Positions 57,801 through 64,000 of a DNA stretch of 64,000 nt are shown piece by piece. The position numbers were made by a program, and so were the translations under genes. The notes beneath the pieces were generated by a model. That model had not been told where the DNA came from, did no database searches, and saw nothing but the letters and a program-made list of their open reading frames with translations. Position 1 is the first letter of the stretch. Every line of letters begins with the position of its first letter. Origin of the DNA: Helicostylum pulchrum (lineage: Eukaryota > Mucoromycota > Mucoromycetes > Mucorales > Mucoraceae); contig JAIXMO010000004.1 in assembly GCA_025677825.1 (NCBI GenBank), positions 620,001 through 684,000 on the forward strand. The letters run 5' to 3'.

Positions 57801-58832
57801 ACCCTAATTTTTTTTTAAAAAAAAAAAGAACTTACGTAAGACTTTTTGTAACCGAAAAAACAATAATGAAAACTTACGGCATTGGGGTAACAAATAATAT
57901 GAGCATCCGTAAATCTACTAATGTTTTGTACAAAAGGTTTCATTTGTTCAGCACCCAAAGCACAATTCAAACCAAATGCAACAGGGTCAGCGTGGCTCAA
58001 TGAAGTAACAAATGCTTCACCGGTTTGACCAGAGAGTGTACGACCACTTTGATCAACAATTGTACCTGAAATAAAAAGAGGGACCTTGGGGCGGCTATTC
58101 AAAAAAAGTATTAAAATCCGAATAGATGATCTATTTTTTCTTTTATATATCTTACTTGTCTAATTCAAAAACTAAATCAATTGCGTAAAGTGCAGCTTTG
58201 GCATTTAATGTATCGAAAATTGTTTCTACCAACAGAATATCAGCACCACCGTCTAATAAACCACGTACTTGTTCGGAATAGGCTTCTACAAGTTCGTCAA
58301 ATGTAACGTTTCTGAAAGCTGGGTTTTCGACAGATGGAGAGATGGAACAGGTACGATTGGTAGGACCGATAGCACCACATACTAATCTTTGGATACCTGT
58401 TGCTTTGGTAACATCGTCACAGGCGCGTTTGGCTAATTCAGCACCTTCTTTGTTAAGACGGTATGCATAATTCTCTAAAGCATAATCTAATTGAGCAATT
58501 GAGGTGGAACTGAAGGTGTTGGTTTCGACCATATCTGCGCCGGCTTCCAAGTATTGACGATGGATGGTGTAGATAGCGTCGGGTTTGGTGAGGGTTAACA
58601 AATCGTTGTTGCCTTTCAAGTCTTTTGCCCAGGTTAAAAATTCTTGGCCTATTGTTTTTTGTTGGTTAGTATCATTTTGTCATTTTTTTGTCATTGTTTT
58701 ATTATTATTACCGCGAAAATCGGATTCTTGAAGCCTTAACCTTTGCACCATGGTACCCATAGCTCCGTCAAGGAACATAATACGTTCCTTTAATGTCTTT
58801 TCAAGGTATTCAAAAGTATCTACTTTGCCCAT
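54833..58832 (-). CDS. Cobalamin-dependent methionine synthase MetH
   Basis: Five exons (58712-58832, 58156-58648, 57878-58094, 57672-57803, 54833-57610) encode 1246 residues, against 1227 for E. coli MetH. Four modules are intact. The homocysteine domain starts [17 protein letters not shown] and carries zinc ligands Cys249 (GLNCALG) and Cys312/Cys313 (GGCCGTT). The methyltetrahydrofolate domain has [15 protein letters not shown] and VDANFDEG. The cobalamin domain has DVHDIGKN with lower ligand His771. The reactivation domain ends with [20 protein letters not shown]. The enzyme transfers a methyl group from 5-methyltetrahydrofolate to homocysteine through methylcobalamin. Ascomycetes and basidiomycetes use the B12-independent Met6 instead. 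Introns confined to the 5' third and host-like codon use argue that the gene is resident, not contamination. Confidence 0.97.
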
Positions 58833-60165
58833 TTTTTCTTTTTAGTGTCAAAAATAAAAAAGGTTTGAAGGGAAAAAGAAAAGTGGGGTGGGGTAAAAAA
58901 AAAATTTGATTTAAAAGCATCTCCTTTTTTTTTCTTTTGTAGATTGTCACGTGCACGCACGAACACTTGACAGGATATCATTTGTTAGTTTTTTTTAAGG
59001 TTGACAAGTTTGGTTACGTTTTTTTTTTTCAGGCATGATTTTTTTTTTCGGGTACTTTGTCTAAGCAGGTAACTTTTCTATTTAATTGAGGGATCACTGT
59101 TGTTAAGAGATACGATTATTTCGTATACCCCCCTAAAAAGAAAGGTATTTTTTTTTTTTTAGTAGTTACAGAGTTAAATCGTAAATATTTGACATAATCA
59201 GTTATTGTAACTCAGTTTGTTTCTGAAAACGCTTTAAAGGGTAAACTTACCAGAATTGTCAAAAAGAAAGACGGTACAAGTTCTTTTCGACCTGATACTA
59301 CGTTATCCGGGCTTAAACTTTATTAGATTATATACATATATACACTGAAAATAAACTCCTCGAAACAAATATATCAAACTATGATATGTGTACATCTTTC
59401 AAAACTTATATATTTGTTTTCATTGTTCTACTTTTGTTTCAGCATGTTTACTTTCTTGTTACGATACTGTTACGTCAAAACATAAACTGTATAAATAGAC
59501 GGTGCATTTTGATTTTTCAAACTTCTCTTTCCTTACTAAATACAAACTTCCTTTACTTTCTACTTTTCTTTCCTTGCTCTTTACTTTCGTTACTCTAATG
59601 ATGGTAAATCTATCTGTGGATTTGCATCATTTTGAGGCTTCACCCTCTTAACCGCATAATATACTCACTGGAGACACAATTCCTCAGAGTACAAGTGCTC
59701 AACCAAGTTATACCTACGTCCCTTGCGGCATTGGATGAATAATATAATGTAGGGCAGTTTTAGTGTAATTATGCAGGATTTTCATCGTCTCGTAACAGAA
59801 CCAACCATAGATCCAACTTGAAGTTACGTGAGACACATAAAAATTACTTGTTAACAAGTACTCTTTATGATGGAGCTCCATAAGAAGAACCGTATCCGTT
59901 TGTAGAGACAGTGGTCCTATCTACCGCACGAAAATAAAGTAAGATACACACCTATAAAATATATTTACTTGTAAGCGGGTTCACAACAATAAAAAAAAAA
60001 TAGGGGATTTAGTTAACCACATGTATAACGTATTTATACGCCATTCTATTTATTGCGTGAATTAGACAAGTACACTAAGTACGGATACTTTAACTCGTAA
60101 ACAAGTTTTTACTTATTAAGATGCGAAATAAAAAAAAATTGTAGCATAATTTATCTTTTGCTTGT
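58833..60165. other. Gene-poor region upstream of MetH
   Basis: About 1.3 kb. The MetH promoter lies at the left. At 59219-59326 a plus-strand frame reads VSENALKGKLTRIVKKKDGT then SSFRPDTTLSGLKLY and TAG, preceded by a 3' splice-like aactcag; it looks like an exon remnant but has no recognised family or start. No tRNA or other gene is seen. Confidence 0.45.
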
Positions 60166-60721
60166 ATGAAACAACGTGTATTTATTCGTGATAAGATCGT
60201 AGAATTAATGCTTTTTCTTTTTTACTTATACCTTTTACTTAAAACGAGATTATTTTGGGATATACCTGACGATTACACCATTCTGCAGAGCACAAGATCT
60301 CTACTGGATTTACCAAGCTATGTACTTACTCTTCCAATGAATAATATAACGAGCATTGGGCATCACATCAACGCTCTCCCAACAGAAGGTGTACTAACAA
60401 ACGAAGCCTCACAGATATATCGCGAAATAAAATATGCATTTAATACTATCATCAATTGTCCTGAAAGTTCATCTCTCTTTTTTTTTTTTTGAAAGAGCAA
60501 GAATATACTTGGAACATTCTCTTTCTCAATTTATTCTTTGTAAGTCTAAAAAAGGATTTATGGAGCTTTATTATACTAGGTTGGCTTCTTTAAATCTCGA
60601 ACGAGTCGTTTCAGAGTCGCGAAGAAGAACGCATGAACAGGCTCGGCTTTTAGCAGTTGATCTGGTTAGTCAATCGATTCAAGAATTCAGAGAAGAGTTT
60701 ATTATCAGTAAGAAGCCTTAA
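60166..60721 (+). pseudogene. Unknown protein, frame broken at a T run
   Basis: Two overlapping frames look like one gene. The first (60166-60492) has an N-terminal membrane segment (IVELMLFLFYLYLLLKTRLF) and a soluble stretch (DDYTILQSTRSLLDLPSYVL). The second continues after a 13-base T run at 60478-60490 with ERARIYLEHSLSQFILCKSK, a helical section rich in Arg/Glu and an end at SQSIQEFREEFIISKKP (stop 60719-60721). The joint needs a one-base shift in the T run, which is either a true pseudogene lesion, a sequencing error, or slippage. No GT-AG intron resolves it. I recognise no family. Confidence 0.4.
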
Positions 60722-61150
60722 AATCACGGAAGAGGGAATATTTGCAGTAACAGAACTATGCTAGGATTAAATCCGCAAGGCTTTGTAACTTTTTTTTTAC
60801 TTTGAAAATTAATTAAATAAAAGCTTATGTGAACAAAAGCCCTTTGTACTGTCATTTGTGATCTTTTATCTGAATAAGGGTATTTTTATTTATCAATTCA
60901 AGTTAGTTTTCATATTATACATAAAACTGTAAAATAAAAGGCAGTTTGAACAATTAGTTATACGATATATCCTGCTAGCACTTCTTTTAAACAGGAATCA
61001 CATTGGCCCTTTTTTTTAAAAAAAAGAAAAACTCAGATTTTAATAGCAGTGACATCACTCGTCGGTCGCCGCACTTTTTTTTTTTTTTGGCGAAGGTGTA
61101 AATGTCCATTAGGCGGCCAAGAATTCTAGAGTTCCTTCTCTGCAAGTAAT
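60722..61150. other. Intergenic region upstream of eS8
   Basis: 429 bases; contains T runs, a T-then-A tract at 61010-61025 and the eS8 promoter/leader. A 72-codon minus-strand frame (60987-61205) overlaps the eS8 first exon and is rejected. Confidence 0.5.
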
Positions 61151-62184
61151 ATGGGTAAAGTGACGATATACATACATCCATCCAAATCAATATACTTATA
61201 TACATCCATCCACTCTAGGTATTAGCCGTGATTCTCGCCATAAGCGTAGCGCTACCGGTGCTAGACGTGATCAATATAGAAAGAAGAGAAAGTAAGTATT
61301 TTTTTTTATCTTTGTATAAAGGTGATTTTTGGATAGCAAAATTATAAGCGACTTTGTCAGAATAAGGACTACAGACTGAAAAAAAAAAAGAAAAATATAC
61401 GACATGAAACTTAAAAAATTGCGCTAAATCTCACTTACATACATAAAACATGGTGAAGTAGATCAACATTGAGAAACTAACACATTTTTTTTTATAGGTT
61501 CGAGTTAGGTCGTCAATCTGCCAACACCAAGTTAGGTGCCAAGCGTATTCATCTCGTCCGTGTTCGTGGTGGTAACTTCAAGCGTCGTGCTCTTCGTCTT
61601 GAGTCCGGTAACTTCTCTTGGGGTTCCGAAGGTATCTCTCGCAAGACTCGTGCTTTAACTGTTGTCTACAACTCTTCCAACAACGAGTTGGTCCGTACCA
61701 ACACTCTCGTTAAGGGTGCCGTCATTCAAATTGATGCTACTCCTTTCCGTCAATGGTATGAGTCCCACTACGCCATTGCTCTTGGTAAGCCCAAGGCTGG
61801 TGAAGCTGCTGTAAGTACAATACAAGTATAAAATAATAAGGAATTCATTTTGTAACTGACATTTTTTTGTTGTTATTTATTAGCCTGTCGCTGCTGAAAA
61901 GAAGTCCAACAGTGTTGAGAAGAAGATTGCTGCTCGTGCTGCCACTTCTGCTATTGATCCTCTCTTGAACGATCAATTCAATGCTGGTCGTCTCTATGCT
62001 GTCATTGCCTCTCGTCCCGGTCAATCTGGTCGTTGTGATGGTTATATTCTCGAGGGTAAGGAACTTGAGTTCTACCTTCGTAAGATTAAGGTAAATATCT
62101 AAGCAGTGTTTTTTTTATGTATTATGTAAACAAGTGTAAACTAACTTTCTTTTTTTATTATAATTATAGTCTAAGAAGCATTAA
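61151..62184 (+). CDS. RPS8: 40S ribosomal protein eS8
   Basis: Five exons (61151-61154, 61219-61291, 61498-61810, 61884-62090, 62170-62184) give 203 residues (yeast 200). Exon 1 is ATGG only; the second exon continues [20 protein letters not shown], which fixes the start. Then [74 protein letters not shown] and FYLRKIKSKKH. It is a core small-subunit protein of the cytosolic ribosome. Codons are strongly biased to CGT, GGT, GCC and AAG as in Ded1 and uL5. The second intron (206 nt) is longer than usual here; I looked for a snoRNA inside and saw no convincing C/D boxes. The last exon holds just four codons and the stop. Confidence 0.97.
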
Positions 62185-62621
62185 ATTTCTTAACTTTTTC
62201 AATTTTCTTTTTTATGTACTTAATTTTTTTTCTGTGCAAATTGAGGATTCAAAATTTTTAAATAAACACAACTTCTGTAAAAAAAAAATAATAACATGTA
62301 TTTTAAAATGTTTTACACTGATTGTTTTTTCTTTAAAAATATTTCTCTTCATGTTGTCAATTGTCATTTTTTTTTCTGCGTAAAACAAAGATTGCATTGT
62401 TAAGTTTTGATTACATAAGTTTACGTGTTTTTTTTTATGTGTACGTCAAAAAGAGATTCACGTTGAAAAAAGAGATGCTCCCGGAATCTGTGCTTTAATA
62501 ATGTCCGGTAGCAAATTTTATTTGCAATTTTTGGGAAAAAAAAAGCTTCAGCAGAAGGGGGATATAGTCAAATCGAAACAAGATTTTAGTTCTCCCTCTT
62601 TTTATTACATCGTCTGACAAC
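62185..62621. other. Intergenic region between eS8 and uL5
   Basis: 437 AT-rich bases with the eS8 3' flank and the presumed uL5 promoter, including a pyrimidine tract CTCCCTCTTTTTATTAC just before the proposed start codon. No RNA gene is seen. Confidence 0.5.
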
Positions 62622-63496
62622 ATGGTAATATATTGATACTTTTTTTTTTGTGAAGCAATGTGAGAAAGTGATATGGAAATCAAATCGATGGATGTCTTTT
62701 TTTTAAAACAACAAACAATAAACCAAAAAAAAATTTCAACACATTTTCCAACATTCGATTTAAAAAAGAGTCAATTTAGAATTCATGGAAAGCAACGATA
62801 AAATAAAAGCTGAAACCAAAAATATAAAAGAACACGACATTACATTAAAGGATTAGAAAGGCAACAACCATTGATCTCTCTCTCATTGTGACAAAGGATG
62901 ATTGCGTGTGTTTGACAGTAAATACTAATTTTTTTTTCTTCCTTTTTTTTTTATATAAGAGCGCCGAAGAACAGAAGGTGACCAAGAACCCCATGCGTAA
63001 CCTCCAAATTGAGAAGTTAGTTCTCAACATTTGTGTTGGTGAATCTGGTGATAGACTTACCCGTGCTGCCAAGGTTTTGGAACAATTGACTGGTCAAACC
63101 CCCGTCTACACCAAGGCCCGTTATACTGTCCGTACTTTCTCTATTCGTCGTAACGAAAAGATTGCCGTTCACGTTACTGTCCGTGGTCCCAAGGCTGAGG
63201 AAATCCTTGAACGTGGTTTAAAGGTTAAGGAATACGAACTTAAGGCTCGTAACTTCTCTTCCACCGGTAACTTTGGTTTCGGTATTGATGAACATATCGA
63301 TTTGGGTATCAAGTACGATCCTTCCATTGGAATTTACGGTATGGATTACTTTGTTGTTATGGGTCGTCCCGGTAACCGTGTTGCCCGCAGAAAGCATTGT
63401 AAGTCCAAGGTTGGTGTTAACCACCGTATCAAGAAGGAAGAATCTCAAGAATGGTTCAAGGCCCGTTTCGATGGTACCATCTCCTACAAGGCTTAA
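62622..63496 (+). CDS. RPL11: 60S ribosomal protein uL5 (RPL11)
   Basis: The main exon (62960-63496) encodes [20 protein letters not shown] through the end at DGTISYKA; it includes [60 protein letters not shown] and [15 protein letters not shown]. The conserved N-terminus starts at an acceptor (tataag), so the initiator Met must come from upstream. The only ATG directly followed by a good donor is at 62622-62624 (ATG|gtaata), giving a 335-nt first intron and 179 residues. That exon is inferred; the alternative start at 62888 would translate a poly-Phe intron and is rejected. uL5 contacts 5S rRNA in the large subunit. Codon bias indicates high expression. Confidence 0.9.
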
Positions 63497-64000
63497 GTTT
63501 TTTCTCTGTAAAAAACTTGTCTCTTTTTGCAATCGTTACTCTTTTTTTTTATCTTGAATAAATTATCAAAAAACGAATGAATTGTATCTGTATTTGTTTT
63601 ATTGTATACGCTTTTTTTTATTATTATTATCATAATCGAGTGTTGTTTCTACACGTAGGGCAACATTTAAACCGTCGTTAACAAGTATATCTAAGACAGT
63701 AATATGATGCTAGCATCAGATAAAGAGGTATCAATACCGTTTATACCGAATCCCACGGAGACACTTTTCTTCATGTTTTTTTTAAAAAAACACGTCGATA
63801 AAAAGTGTACATAAAAAGTAGGTGATATTTTTGGGCAGGTAGAACATCAGAATAAGAAGAGAAGTACGTACTAATACACATAAAAGAGGAGCTGTGAAGC
63901 TACGCTTTGCGTTTTTGATATTCTGTCGAGTACTTTATCAGTGTAACAATTGATATATACAGCAAATACGGACAATTACTCATATATAAAAAAAAGACAG
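63497..64000. other. Right window end, possible minus-strand exon
   Basis: After the uL5 3' flank (polyadenylation-like AATAAATTATC near 63557) no plus-strand gene is seen. On the minus strand an acceptor-like gatgctag at 63710-63717 is followed by a frame reading HHITVLDILVNDGLNVALRV, then ETTLDYDNNNK, to about 63610. It could be an internal exon of a gene entering from the right; nothing confirms it. Confidence 0.3.

Noticed and set aside
61292..61497. Possible snoRNA in the long second intron of eS8
   Set aside because: No convincing C (RUGAUGA) and D (CUGA) box pair or H/ACA structure could be found.
62888..62959. In-frame upstream start for uL5 ([14 protein letters not shown] then poly-Phe)
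   Set aside because: It reads straight through a T-rich intron tail; conserved uL5 begins at SAEEQK, directly after an acceptor.

Overview
This is nuclear DNA of an early-diverging fungus, most likely Mucoromycota (Mucorales-like). The evidence is strongly AT-rich spacers with long A/T runs, many short GT-AG introns (mostly about 45-100 nt), eukaryotic housekeeping genes (Ded1, Isy1, Sts1/Cut8, NAC-alpha, eS8, uL5), and a cobalamin-dependent methionine synthase, which Dikarya lack but early-diverging fungi can have. The genus cannot be fixed from the sequence. Intron-exon structures were assembled by eye from splice signals, reading-frame phase and family resemblance; every multi-exon model given as complete has a total length divisible by three. 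No tRNA, rRNA, CRISPR array or intact transposon was seen.

Layout. 1-2 kb: a truncated DHHC palmitoyltransferase diverges from a Sac7/Bag7-type RhoGAP across a spacer with a 147-bp inverted-repeat element. 2-5.6 kb: no intact gene, one copy of a dispersed ~650-bp repeat. 5.6-13.5 kb: a dense head-to-tail run (MutY, Qcr10, a Crh-type GH16 enzyme, an unknown protein with a PH-like end, Ded1) with gaps of only 97-168 bp. 14-24 kb: three tandem AAAP amino-acid transporters on the minus strand. 27-30 kb: two tandem HsbA-like secreted proteins with identical intron positions and identical cysteine spacing. 30-33.9 kb: gene-poor, repeat-bearing DNA. 33.9-58.8 kb: a gene-rich block with a COPI-associated membrane protein, Pam17, an unknown disordered protein, acyl-protein thioesterase, an NXPE/PC-esterase-like protein, Coa1-like, Isy1, Aim18-like, NAC-alpha, a TPR-MYND protein, Pih1, a TMEM33/Pom33-like protein, Sts1/Cut8, a CaMKK-like kinase, mL53 and MetH. 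58.8-61 kb: gene-poor, with one broken reading frame. 61-63.5 kb: ribosomal proteins eS8 and uL5.

How the genes relate. Most are housekeeping genes with no shared pathway. Several serve mitochondria (Qcr10, Pam17, Coa1-like, Aim18-like, mL53) and several serve protein synthesis or quality control (Ded1, NAC-alpha, eS8, uL5, Pih1, Sts1). The lineage-specific part is 14-30 kb, where two families, transporters and small secreted proteins, have expanded in tandem inside long AT-rich spacers. That segment, plus the B12-dependent methionine synthase and the introns placed directly after start codons, is the most interesting part of the window.
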